Assembly: GCF_003003095.1 (NCBI RefSeq)
Contig: NZ_PVTT01000001.1
Span: 806,001-870,000 of the forward strand
DNA length: 64,000 nucleotides
Source of the DNA: Hasllibacter halocynthiae
GTDB lineage: Bacteria > Pseudomonadota > Alphaproteobacteria > Rhodobacterales > Rhodobacteraceae
Direction: 5' to 3'
Shown here piece after piece: positions 1 through 7,939 of the stretch. The position numbers and the translations under genes are program-made. The notes under the pieces were generated by a model. It saw only the letters and a program-made list of their open reading frames with translations, did no database searches and was not told where the DNA came from. Positions within the stretch are counted from its first letter, which is position 1; the number at the start of each line of letters is the position of its first letter.

Positions 1-210
1 CTTCTCGCCCTTGATCTGGCCCAGCACCTCGGCCTGGACGGCGGCGCCGTCGACGAAGGGGGTGCCGACCGTGGGGCTGTCGCCGCCGACCATCAGCACG
101 TCGTTGAACTGGACGGTCTCGCCTTCGTCGGCGGCGAGCTTCTCGAGGCGGAGCACGTCGCCGGGGCTGACCCGGTACTGCTTGCCGCCGGTCTTCATGA
201 CCGCGTACAT
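1..210 (-). CDS. rplU: 50S ribosomal protein L21, N-terminal part (runs off left edge)
   Basis: The first 70 codons of ribosomal protein L21, a 23S rRNA-binding protein of the large subunit, are read on the minus strand. The N-terminus [14 protein letters not shown] is the hallmark of the family and is followed by the GD(V)LRLEKL strand and the VLMVGG segment. The ATG ending at 210 is preceded by a purine-rich AAGGAAG ribosome-binding site. About 30 C-terminal residues lie beyond base 1, where rpmA and obg are usual neighbours. The leader between this start and tRNA-Ser contains no other gene I can support. Identification is secure; only truncation by the window edge limits it. Confidence 0.95.
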   Translation of the reverse strand, partial: MYAVMKTGGKQYRVSPGDVLRLEKLAADEGETVQFNDVLMVGGDSPTVGTPFVDGAAVQAEVLGQIKGEK

Positions 211-430
211 CGCGTTCTTCCTTTTCGGTTCCGCGCCCTCTGGCCCCCGGATCGGGCGTTTCGGGGGACGTGTCCCCGCCTCGGGCTGCGCGCCCCCGCC
301 GGGGCGAATGCATGGATGGCCCGCGCGGGACGGTCCCGGCGGGTGGGCGGCACCTACGGGCAGGCGGGGGGCCCGTCAACCGGGGTTGCAGGCCGCGCCG
401 CAGGGGGCTAGGTGCGCCGCCGACCCCCGC

Positions 431-520
431 GGAGAGGTGCCGGAGTGGTCGAACGGGACGGTTTCGAAAACCGTTGACCCTTCACGGGGTCCCAGGGTTC
501 GAATCCCTGTCTCTCCGCCA
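431..520 (+). tRNA. tRNA-Ser (anticodon CGA)
   Basis: The acceptor stem GGAGAGG pairs with the 3' TCTCTCC (one G-U pair), followed by G and an encoded CCA. The anticodon stem ACGGT/ACCGT encloses TTCGAAA, giving anticodon CGA for UCG codons. A long variable arm (GACCC...GGGGTC) and the GGTTCGAAT T-loop mark it as a class II serine tRNA. It stands alone between rplU and rlmE. Confidence 0.96.
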
Positions 521-1150
521 CAAATCCACCGCCGTTGCGCCCAGAAGCCAGAAGCCCCCCGCCCGCCGGGGCCCGCCGGGGAAGGTCCCGAACGGCGCTC
601 CGTGCCCGTTCGGGAAGGGAGTGGGGGGCCGCGGCGACCCTGTGCGGCTGCGGTCCGGCGCCTCGGCCGACCCGGTCGCGGCAGAGCCCCCCCCCCTCGC
701 GAACGCCGGCGTCCCGGCGCAGGGTCGGTGGACCCAGCCGGGGACGCGTTGGCAGCTTTCCCGCTGCCCTATGCGTTCCGGGTGGGTCGCCTCTTGTCCC
801 GCCCGTATGTCGATCGGCCCGTGCGATGGGCGATCGGAGTGTCGATCGGCCTATCGGCCTGACCGGCCTGTCTCGCTTCGTCGGGGGTCTCCCCCCGCTG
901 TCCGTCCCCCGGGGCTCGGACGCCCTGCCGTTCGATGCGGCGTGGTGGGCGCGAGCCGGTCGTCGGCCGTCCGTTGCATGCAGGAGAGGTTCTAGCGGCC
1001 AGAGGTTAACGAGGCGTGAGGGCTGCGCGCGGCGCAACGCCCGGCGCGCAACGGGGGGGGCGGGGAAACGAGTTCCGCCCTGCGGGGCGCATCCGCTGCG
1101 CGCCATTGCAACGTCCGATCCCGGTGGGACCGGCACCGGGGGGCGGACGG
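521..1150. other. 630-bp gap without a supported gene
   Basis: This stretch lies between tRNA-Ser and the 3' end of rlmE. Open frames in it are Arg/Pro-rich, have no recognisable domain and look like non-coding high-GC sequence. The only structure noticed is a repeated 12-mer, TGTCGATCGGCC, at 808-819 and 840-851, with a third partial copy (CGATCGG) at 831-837. I see no T-tract terminator and no RNA gene. Confidence 0.5.
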
Positions 1151-1864
1151 TCAGGCGGGGGCGCCTCGGAAGCCCTGGGCCACCACGAACTTCTCGGAGC
1201 TGTCGGAGCGACTGGCGGGGGGCTTCACGTTCGCGACGGTGCGGAACGCCTTCTTCAGACGGGCTTGGAGGCCCTGCTCCGCACCGCCCTGGAGGACCTT
1301 GGCGACGAAGGTGCCCCCCTCCTCCAGCACGTCGAAGGCAAGCTCGGCGGCGGCGTCGCAAAGGGCGACGATGCGCAGGTGGTCGGTCGCCCTGTGGCCC
1401 GACGCGCTGGCGGCCATGTCCGACATCACCACGTCGGCCGGCCCGCCGAGCCAGGCCTTCACCTTCTCGTCCGCGCCGTCCGACATGAAGTCGAGCCGGT
1501 GGACCTCCGCACCCGGAACCTCCTCGACCTCCTGCAGGTCGACGCCGACGATGCGGCCTGCCGGGCCCGGCCGCTCGCCGAGCGCGTTGATGCGGGGCAC
1601 CGCGACCTGGAGCCAGCCGCCGGGCGCGGAGCCGAGGTCCACCACCCGCGCGCCGGGGCGGAGGAAGCCGAAGCGGTCGTCCAGCTCCATGATCTTGTAG
1701 GCCGCGCGGCCGCGCATCCCCTCGGCCCGGGCGCGCTTGACGTAGGGATCGTTCAGCTGCCGCTCGAGCCAGAGGGTCGAGGAGAGCTTGCGCCCCCGCG
1801 CCGTGCGGACCTTCTGGCGCAGGTCGCGCTGGCCGCGCCCGCTCGTCGAGCCGGACCGCGCCAT
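1151..1864 (-). CDS. rlmE: 23S rRNA 2'-O-ribose U2552 methyltransferase RlmE (FtsJ)
   Basis: RlmE uses S-adenosylmethionine to methylate the 2'-hydroxyl of U2552 in the 23S rRNA A-loop, a late step of 50S assembly. The 237-residue protein has the Rossmann glycine motif DLGSAPGGW at residues 76-84. The family's K-D-K-E catalytic tetrad appears as K57, D149 (VMSDMA), K189 (FVAKVL) and E224 (SEKFVV). The basic N-terminal 35 residues are typical of alphaproteobacterial members. Its ATG overlaps the stop of the upstream phosphatase gene in a TGATG junction, so the two are probably translationally coupled. Confidence 0.94.
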   Translation of the reverse strand: MARSGSTSGRGQRDLRQKVRTARGRKLSSTLWLERQLNDPYVKRARAEGMRGRAAYKIMELDDRFGFLRPGARVVDLGSAPGGWLQVAVPRINALGERPGPAGRIVGVDLQEVEEVPGAEVHRLDFMSDGADEKVKAWLGGPADVVMSDMAASASGHRATDHLRIVALCDAAAELAFDVLEEGGTFVAKVLQGGAEQGLQARLKKAFRTVANVKPPASRSDSSEKFVVAQGFRGAPA

Positions 1865-2976
1865 CAGGCTGCGCTGTCCTCGAGCACGCCGTCCGCCGAC
1901 ATCTGCGCGTAGAGAAGCCCCTCGCGCAGGCCGCGGTCCGCAACGGAGAGGCGATCCGTGGGCCAGGACCGCAGGAGCGCCTGCAGGATCGCCGCGCCCG
2001 ACATGATGAGGGCATGGCGGTCGCGCCCGATCCGCGGATCCGCGCGCCGGCCCGCCGGCCCCAGGCGCAGGTACTCGTTCACCACCTTGTCGATCTGGTC
2101 CGAGGTCATCCGAAGCCCATCCACCTTCGAGCGGTCGTAGCGCCTGAGCCCCAGGTGGGACGCCGCCACGGTCGTCACCGTGCCCGAGGTGCCGATGATC
2201 TGGAACCCCGCGCGCGCCTGCTCGGCGCCGTAGGGGGCGAAATCGGCGAGCTGCTCCTCGAAGTACCAGGACATGAGGGCGAAGCGCGCGCCGTCGTCCT
2301 CGACGTCGTCGAACTGGTCGCGCAGGGTCGCCACGCCGAGGGGTATCGAGATCCAGTCCACCACCCGCGCCGCGGCGAAGGGCCCGGGATCGGAGGTGAA
2401 GCCGCCTCGCATCCGCATGATGGCGCGCGGCCGCTCGGCCTTCGGAACGTTGGTCAGGTCGATCCACACCAGTTCGGTCGAGCCGCCGCCGATGTCCACG
2501 ACGAGGAGCTGCTCGGTCCGGACGGAGACGAGGGGCGCGCAGGAGATGACGGCGAGGCGCGCCTCCTCCTCGGGGGGGATCAGCTCGAGCGACAGGCCGG
2601 TCTCGCGGCGGACGGCGTTCAGGAACGCCTCGCCGTTGGTCGCGCGCCGGCAGGCCTCCGTCGCGACGAGGCGGGCGCGCCGCACCCCGTGCCGGTCCAG
2701 CTTGGAGCGGCAGACCTTCAGCGCCTGGATCGTCCGCCGCATCGCATGGGCCGCGAGACGGCCGTGCGCCTCCAGCCCCTGCCCCAGCTGGACGGACTTC
2801 GAGAAGCTGTCCACGACATGGAACTGCGCGCCCTTTGGCTGCGCGACCAGCATCCGGCAGCTGTTCGTCCCGAGGTCCAGCGCCGCGTAGAGCGACGTCG
2901 GATCGGGAATGTGAGGCGCGGTGGTCTCGACCGCTTGGGGAAACGCGCCCGCGCCCTGCGTGCGCCTGGGCGCCAT
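1864..2976 (-). CDS. Ppx/GppA family exopolyphosphatase / pppGpp phosphohydrolase
   Basis: A cytoplasmic ASKHA-fold phosphatase (370 aa) that removes terminal phosphate from inorganic polyphosphate or pppGpp; sequence alone does not separate these substrates. The first phosphate loop DLGTNSCRM is at residues 34-42, the family signature TEACR at 106-110 and the second loop DIGGGSTE at 161-168. A later GTSGTVTT completes the nucleotide site. The start was chosen at the ATG preceded by AAGGAGGG with about seven bases of spacing; an open frame extends further upstream but has no domain. It forms an operon with rlmE, a common alphaproteobacterial pairing. Confidence 0.9.
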   Translation of the reverse strand: MAPRRTQGAGAFPQAVETTAPHIPDPTSLYAALDLGTNSCRMLVAQPKGAQFHVVDSFSKSVQLGQGLEAHGRLAAHAMRRTIQALKVCRSKLDRHGVRRARLVATEACRRATNGEAFLNAVRRETGLSLELIPPEEEARLAVISCAPLVSVRTEQLLVVDIGGGSTELVWIDLTNVPKAERPRAIMRMRGGFTSDPGPFAAARVVDWISIPLGVATLRDQFDDVEDDGARFALMSWYFEEQLADFAPYGAEQARAGFQIIGTSGTVTTVAASHLGLRRYDRSKVDGLRMTSDQIDKVVNEYLRLGPAGRRADPRIGRDRHALIMSGAAILQALLRSWPTDRLSVADRGLREGLLYAQMSADGVLEDSAA

Positions 2977-3218
2977 CGCCGCGCCCTCCTTTTCAAGTTG
3001 GAACGAATGTAGGACGAATCGCCGAATCCGACAAGGACCGTATCGCGTACCGCTCATGCCCAGCTTGAGCCGATCGAGCCCCGGACGGCCTTTGCAGCGT
3101 GCGCCCGACGGGGCATCACTCCATCGGTCGCGGATGCTGGACGGCGCGTCGGATTCCGGGCGGGCCGAACATGGGCGCGGATGTATCCGGGTCGGGAAAT
3201 CTACGGCGGAGAGGCGAC

Positions 3219-3515
3219 ATGGCCGAGCTGACGGTGGTGTACTGGCGGGACATACCCGCGCAGGTGATGTCGGGCCGGGGCCGCGGCGCCGTCCGCGCCG
3301 TGCTGCCCGAACGGTTCGAGAAGGCCATCGATCGCGCCGCGATGCGCGCCGGCGCCAAGGACGGCGACGCCTACACCGCCGAGTGGCGGCGCGTGCCGGA
3401 GCCCGCCCCGCCCGGCGACCCCGAGGAGGCGGTCGCGGCCCGTCTCGCCGCCCTCGACGCCGAGTACCACGATGCCCGCCTGAAGGCCCTCGCCCTGAAC
3501 GAGGGGCGGCGATGA
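3219..3515 (+). CDS. Small 'virulence factor' family protein (PF13769-like)
   Basis: A 98-residue soluble protein with N-terminus MAELTVVYWRDIPAQV and the charged middle motif LPERFEKAIDRAA. It resembles the short family that databases call 'virulence factor', a name with no demonstrated function here. No signal peptide or membrane segment is visible. GGAGAGG lies six bases before the ATG. It is the first gene of a four-gene operon for tetrahydrofolate-linked methyl metabolism and overlaps the next gene by ATGA. I infer, without proof, an accessory role in that pathway. Confidence 0.8.
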   Translation: MAELTVVYWRDIPAQVMSGRGRGAVRAVLPERFEKAIDRAAMRAGAKDGDAYTAEWRRVPEPAPPGDPEEAVAARLAALDAEYHDARLKALALNEGRR

Positions 3516-4417
3516 TGCTCGGCCTGAGGCGCGGCCGGCCCGAGGCGCCCGCCGGTTCCGCGGATGCGGTAGCGGCGTTCCTCGACGGCTTCTCCATCGA
3601 GGTGATGCCCCGCACGGCCGCCAGGGTCGGCGACTTCGGCGCGATCCTGCCGGCCGGCACCCGCGTCTACCTCGCCCATCTCCACGGCACGCCGATCTCC
3701 GACATGGTGGCGACCGCGCGCCGCCTGAACGCGGACGGCTTCCCGGTCATGCCGCACTTCCCCGCCCGCATCGTCGAGAACCGCGCCGTCCTGCGCGAGT
3801 GGATCGCCATGTACCGGGGCGAGGCCGACGTCAGGCAGGCGCTGGTGCTGGCGGGCGGCGTCAGCGAGCCCTACGGCGAGTTCCACTCCTCCATGCAACT
3901 TCTGGAGACGGGCCTCTTCGACGAGTACGGGTTCACGGACGTCCACGTCGCCGGCCACCCCGAGGGCAACCGCGACATCGACCCGGACGGCGGCCATGCG
4001 AACGTCTCGGACGCGTTGCGCTGGAAGCAGGACTTCGCGCGCCGGACCGACGCGCGGATGGCCATCGTCACCCAGTTCGTCTTCGAGGCCGGGCCCGTGC
4101 GCGACTGGGCCCGCACCTTGCGGGCGGCCGGGATCACGCTGCCGATCCATATCGGCGTGGCCGGACCGGCCAAGTTGCAGACGCTGATCAAGTTCGCCAT
4201 CGCCTGCGGCGTCGGCCCTTCCCTGCGCGTGCTGCAGAAGCGCGCGACGGACCTGACGAAGCTGCTCGTGCCGTTCGAGCCAACGGACCTCGTCGCCGAC
4301 CTCGCCCGCATTCAGGCGGACGAGCCGGCGCTGGGCATCGAGAAGGTCCACCTCTTCCCCCTCGGGGGCATCGAACCCTCGGCCGCCTGGGCCGGACAGA
4401 AGAAGGTTGAGGAATGA
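3512..4417 (+). CDS. Methylenetetrahydrofolate reductase-like protein (MetF family)
   Basis: A 301-residue TIM-barrel protein resembling the flavin-dependent 5,10-methylenetetrahydrofolate reductases. Supporting motifs are FSIEVMPRTA near the N-terminus, VHVAGHPEGNRDI (compare VAGYPEGH in MetF) and AIVTQFVFEA, the counterpart of the FITQxFF strand. It is divergent from housekeeping MetF, and its place next to a methyltetrahydrofolate-corrinoid methyltransferase suggests it may oxidise methyl-THF to methylene-THF during methyl-group catabolism; that direction is inference. ATGATG offers two starts three bases apart. It overlaps the preceding and following genes by four bases each. Confidence 0.82.
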   Translation: MMLGLRRGRPEAPAGSADAVAAFLDGFSIEVMPRTAARVGDFGAILPAGTRVYLAHLHGTPISDMVATARRLNADGFPVMPHFPARIVENRAVLREWIAMYRGEADVRQALVLAGGVSEPYGEFHSSMQLLETGLFDEYGFTDVHVAGHPEGNRDIDPDGGHANVSDALRWKQDFARRTDARMAIVTQFVFEAGPVRDWARTLRAAGITLPIHIGVAGPAKLQTLIKFAIACGVGPSLRVLQKRATDLTKLLVPFEPTDLVADLARIQADEPALGIEKVHLFPLGGIEPSAAWAGQKKVEE

Positions 4418-5403
4418 CCCGCACGGTACTGGAATCGAAGACCAAGACGGTCGTCATCGGCTTCGACGAGCCGTTCTGCGTCATCGGCGAGCGGATCAAT
4501 CCCACGGGCCGGTCGAAGCTGAACGCCGAGCTGGAGGCCGGGAACTTCGAGACGGTCGAGAGGGACGCCCGCGACCAGGTGGCCTGCGGGGCGATGGTCC
4601 TCGACGTGAACTCGGGCGCGGTCTTCAAGAACAAGATGGCCGAGGATCCGCGCTACGCCGACAACAACTTCGTCGAGCCCCCCCTCATGCGCGAGCTGGT
4701 GAGCCGCGTGCAGGCGGCGGTGGACGTGCCGATCTGCATCGACAGCTCGGTCACCGGGGCCATCGAGGCCGCGCTGGAGGTCGTCGAGGGGCGGCCCCTG
4801 GTCAACTCGACGACCGGCGAGGAGGAGAAGCTGGAGGCGATCCTGCCCCTCTGTGCCAAGCACAAGCTGCCCGTGGTCGCAATCTCCAACGACGAGAGCG
4901 GCATCTCCGAGGATCCGGACGTGCGCTTCGCCGTCGCCAGGAAGATCGTCGAGCGGGCCGCCGATCACGGCGTGCCGGCGCATGACATCGTGGTCGATCC
5001 GCTCGTCATGCCGATCGGCGCGATGGCGACCGCCGGGCGGCAGGTCTTCACCCTCGTCCGCCGGCTGCGGGACGAGCTGGGGGTGAACACGACCTGCGGC
5101 GCCTCGAACGTGTCCTTCGGGCTGCCCAACCGGCACGGGGTCAACGCCGCCTTCCTGCCCATGGCCATCGGCGCGGGCATGACCAGCGCCATCATGAACC
5201 CCATCCGCCCCGTGGAGATGGAGGCCGTGGCCGCCGCGAACCTCTTGATGAACCACGACGACAACGGGGGCGCGTGGATCGGCCTCTCCCGCACGCTCGA
5301 GAAGCACCGCGCCGATGGCGTGCCATTCCCCGAGGCGGCCGCCGCGGCAGCGGCCGGCGGCGGGCGCGGGGGCCGCCGGGGCGGGCGGCGCAGGGCCTCG
5401 TGA
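4414..5403 (+). CDS. Methyltetrahydrofolate-corrinoid protein methyltransferase (pterin-binding, MtrH/AcsE-like)
   Basis: A 329-residue pterin-binding TIM-barrel enzyme that should move a methyl group between a corrinoid protein and tetrahydrofolate. The pterin-binding signatures are clear: GERINPTGR near residue 24, VLDVNSGA, CIDSSVTGAIEAAL, LVNSTTGEEEKL, and GASNVSFGLPNRH near the C-terminus. An alanine run followed by a Gly/Arg-rich tail ends the protein and falls outside the catalytic fold. It overlaps the MetF-like gene (ATGA) and the ASKHA gene (GTGA). No corrinoid-binding protein is encoded between it and the activator, so its methyl carrier must lie elsewhere. Confidence 0.88.
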   Translation: MTRTVLESKTKTVVIGFDEPFCVIGERINPTGRSKLNAELEAGNFETVERDARDQVACGAMVLDVNSGAVFKNKMAEDPRYADNNFVEPPLMRELVSRVQAAVDVPICIDSSVTGAIEAALEVVEGRPLVNSTTGEEEKLEAILPLCAKHKLPVVAISNDESGISEDPDVRFAVARKIVERAADHGVPAHDIVVDPLVMPIGAMATAGRQVFTLVRRLRDELGVNTTCGASNVSFGLPNRHGVNAAFLPMAIGAGMTSAIMNPIRPVEMEAVAAANLLMNHDDNGGAWIGLSRTLEKHRADGVPFPEAAAAAAAGGGRGGRRGGRRRAS

Positions 5404-7385
5404 CCGATCCGCTCGTCGTCTTCACCCCGTCGGGTAAGCGCGGGCGCGTGGCGCCGGGCACCACGGTGCTGGACGCCGCCCGGCGGCTGGGCGTCGACCT
5501 CGACAGCGTGTGCGGGGGCAACGGCATATGCTCGAAATGCCAGGTCGTTCCGGTGCCGGGGCCCCATCCCAAGCACGGGATCGAGATGGGGACGGGCGCC
5601 CTGAGCGGCCCCAACGCGGTCGAGGAGCGCTACGACCGCGTCCGCGGGCTGAGGCCCGGCCGGCGGCTGGGGTGCCAGGCGACGGTCATGGCCGATGCCG
5701 TGCTGGACGTGCCCCCGGAGAGCCAGGTTCACCGTCAGGTGATCCGCAAGGAAGCGGGCGACGTGGCCATCGCCCTCGACCCTGCGACGCGCCTGCATCT
5801 CGCCGCTGTGCGCGAGCCCGACATGGAGGACCCGTCCGGCGATTTCGAACGGTTGAGGGACGCGCTGCGGGACCAGTGGGGAATCGAGGGGATCGTCGCA
5901 CCCCTGCCCGTCCTCGCCGCGCTGCAGCCCGCGCTGCGTCGGGGCGGCTGGCAGGTGACCTGCGCCGTCCACACGCCGCGGCGGGGCGCTCCGATCCTCG
6001 TGGGCGTCTTTCCCGGCCTGCGCGAGGCACCGCCTCTCGGGCTGGCGGTGGACCTCGGCTCGACCACCATCGCGGCGCATCTGTGCGACCTCTCCACGGG
6101 CGCGGTCCTCGGCTCGGGCGGGGTGATGAACCCGCAGATCCGCTTCGGCGAGGACCTGATGAGCCGGGTGTCCTACGCCATGATGAACCCCGGCGGCGCG
6201 GACCGGATGACCGAAGCCGTGCGCGAGGCGCTGAACGCCCTTGCCCGCGAGGTCTGCGAAGGCGCCGGCGCGGCGCCCGAGGACGTGTTCGAGGCGGCGC
6301 TCGTCTGCAACCCCGTGATGCACCACCTCCTTCTGGGGCTCGACCCGGTGGAGTTGGGGCAGGCGCCCTTCGCCCTCGCCGTCCAGGGCGCCCTGGAGCT
6401 GGAGACGCGTGAGATCGGGCTGGCCCTCGCCCCGGCGGCGCGCGCGTACCTCCTGCCCTGCATCGCGGGGCACGTGGGCGCGGACGCCGCCGCCGTCGCC
6501 CTGGCCGAGGATCCGGGCGCGCGGCGCGAGACGACGCTGGTCGTGGACGTGGGCACGAACGCCGAGATCATCCTGGGCAACGAACGCATGACCCTCGCCT
6601 GCTCGTCCCCAACGGGACCGGCCTTCGAAGGGGCGCAGATCAGCGCCGGCCAGCGTGCCGCCCCCGGCGCCATCGAACGGGTAGAGATCGACCCCGACAC
6701 GAAGGAGCCGCGGTTCCGCGTCGTCGGCGACGCGCGCTGGTCGGACGAGCCGGGCTTCGACGCCCCCGTCACCGGCATCTGCGGCTCGGGCATCATCGAG
6801 GCGATCGCCGAGATGCGGATGGCGGGGATCGTCGACGCCTCCGGCCTGATCGGTTCGGCCGAGGCGACGGGGTCGGAGCGCTGCGTGCCGGACGGGCGCA
6901 CCTTCGCCTACGTGCTGCGGGATGGCATCCGGGTCACGCAGGGCGACGTGCGGGCGATCCAGCTGGCCAAGTCCGCGCTCTACGCCGGGGCGCGGCTTTT
7001 GATGGACGAGATGGGGACCGACGTGGTGGACCGGGTGGTGCTGGCGGGCGCGTTCGGCGCGCACATCTCGCCGAGGCACGCGATGGTCTTGGGCATGATC
7101 CCCGACGCGCCGCTCGACGCGGTGCGCGGCGCAGGCAACGCCGCCGGGACGGGTGCGCGGATGGCGCTGCTGAACAGGGGAATGCGCGCCCGCGTCGAGG
7201 CGCTGGTGTCGGACATCCGCAAGATCGAGACCGCGACCGAGCCGCGCTTCCAGGAGCATTTCGTCGCCGCCAACGCCCTGCCCCACGCCACCGCGCCCTT
7301 CCCGAACCTGCGCGCCGTCGTTCCCCTGCCGGAGGGGTCGTTCAACGCGCAGTCCGGGGGCCGCCGGCGGCGGCGGCGTGCTTGA
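5400..7385 (+). CDS. 2Fe-2S/ASKHA corrinoid activation protein (RamA-like, DUF4445)
   Basis: A 661-residue reductive activator that restores cob(II)alamin to cob(I)alamin in corrinoid methyltransfer systems at the cost of ATP, judged from the RACo/RamA family. The N-terminal ferredoxin domain carries C38, C44, C47 and C92. Phosphate loops DLGSTT (218-223) and DVGTNAEI belong to the C-terminal ASKHA ATPase. The start is GTG, overlapping the TGA of the methyltransferase gene; no better ATG precedes the ferredoxin. The protein ends in a run of seven arginines within [11 protein letters not shown]. It is the last gene of the C1 operon. Confidence 0.87.
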   Translation: MTDPLVVFTPSGKRGRVAPGTTVLDAARRLGVDLDSVCGGNGICSKCQVVPVPGPHPKHGIEMGTGALSGPNAVEERYDRVRGLRPGRRLGCQATVMADAVLDVPPESQVHRQVIRKEAGDVAIALDPATRLHLAAVREPDMEDPSGDFERLRDALRDQWGIEGIVAPLPVLAALQPALRRGGWQVTCAVHTPRRGAPILVGVFPGLREAPPLGLAVDLGSTTIAAHLCDLSTGAVLGSGGVMNPQIRFGEDLMSRVSYAMMNPGGADRMTEAVREALNALAREVCEGAGAAPEDVFEAALVCNPVMHHLLLGLDPVELGQAPFALAVQGALELETREIGLALAPAARAYLLPCIAGHVGADAAAVALAEDPGARRETTLVVDVGTNAEIILGNERMTLACSSPTGPAFEGAQISAGQRAAPGAIERVEIDPDTKEPRFRVVGDARWSDEPGFDAPVTGICGSGIIEAIAEMRMAGIVDASGLIGSAEATGSERCVPDGRTFAYVLRDGIRVTQGDVRAIQLAKSALYAGARLLMDEMGTDVVDRVVLAGAFGAHISPRHAMVLGMIPDAPLDAVRGAGNAAGTGARMALLNRGMRARVEALVSDIRKIETATEPRFQEHFVAANALPHATAPFPNLRAVVPLPEGSFNAQSGGRRRRRRA

Positions 7386-7423
7386 CGCCCCCGGGGGCGG
7401 CCCGTATCTGCGAGGCTCGGAAC

Positions 7424-7497
7424 GCGGGTGTAGCTCAATGGTAGAGCAGGAGCTTCCCAAGCTTAAGACGAGGGTTCGATTCCCTTCACCCGCTCCA
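7424..7497 (+). tRNA. tRNA-Gly (anticodon CCC)
   Basis: The acceptor stem GCGGGTG pairs with CACCCGC, followed by T and an encoded CCA. The anticodon loop is TTCCCAA (anticodon CCC, reading GGG), and the T-arm GAGGGTTCGATTCCC is canonical. The anticodon stem is slightly irregular (a G-U and one outer mismatch). The final A of CCA is also the first base of the next gene's ATG. Confidence 0.95.
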
Positions 7498-7931
7498 TGA
7501 TTCTGGCATCCGGCGATCTTTCCACGCGCGGTCTGGACGGCTGGGCCCTAGGCTGGGCAGACAGCGTCCGCTTCGCCGAGCTGGACCCCCTAGGGCACGT
7601 GAACAACGTCGCCTACCTGTCCTGGTACGAGGCGCTGCGCGCGCGTCACCTGATGCATTGCGGCCTGACCGCCTTCCGCCCGGAAGACCCCCAGTTCGTC
7701 GTCGTGGCGCTGGATGCGACCTACAAGGCCGAGATGAAGCTGCACGACGATTACGTGGTGACGACCCGCTGTGGAAAGCTCGGCAATACCAGCTTCACGA
7801 TGGAATACGCGTGCTTCCGGGGCGAAGCCGAGATGGCGGGCGGGACGGCGACGGTGGTGATGGTGCGCGGCGGCCGCCCCGAGCGGCTGAACGAGGAGCA
7901 GCGCGCCGCGCTGGGCGGTGCGACGGGCTGA
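7497..7931 (+). CDS. Acyl-CoA thioesterase, 4HBT hotdog family
   Basis: A 144-residue hotdog-fold thioesterase of the 4-hydroxybenzoyl-CoA/YbgC type, expected to hydrolyse an acyl-CoA in the cytoplasm. The catalytic motif is SVRFAELDPLGHVNN with D30 and H34, followed by VAYLSWYEALR. The ATG shares its A with the CCA end of tRNA-Gly, and no in-frame ATG, GTG or TTG occurs before the catalytic motif, so this start is forced unless CTG is used. Any Shine-Dalgarno would fall inside the tRNA. It converges with pgi, nine bases away. Substrate unknown. Confidence 0.88.
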   Translation: MILASGDLSTRGLDGWALGWADSVRFAELDPLGHVNNVAYLSWYEALRARHLMHCGLTAFRPEDPQFVVVALDATYKAEMKLHDDYVVTTRCGKLGNTSFTMEYACFRGEAEMAGGTATVVMVRGGRPERLNEEQRAALGGATG

Positions 7932-7939
7932 AGCCCGGC

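Noticed and set aside
374-379. TTGACG as a -35 box for rplU
   Set aside because: No acceptable -10 hexamer lies 16-18 bases downstream on the minus strand.
535-1488. Long plus-strand open frames across 535-1488 and 1016-1912
   Set aside because: They are Arg/Pro/Gly-rich, have no domain and run antisense to rlmE; typical of spurious frames in DNA near 70% GC.
3061-3218. Possible cobalamin riboswitch before the C1/corrinoid operon
   Set aside because: The conserved B12-box sequence is not present and the leader is too short for that class.
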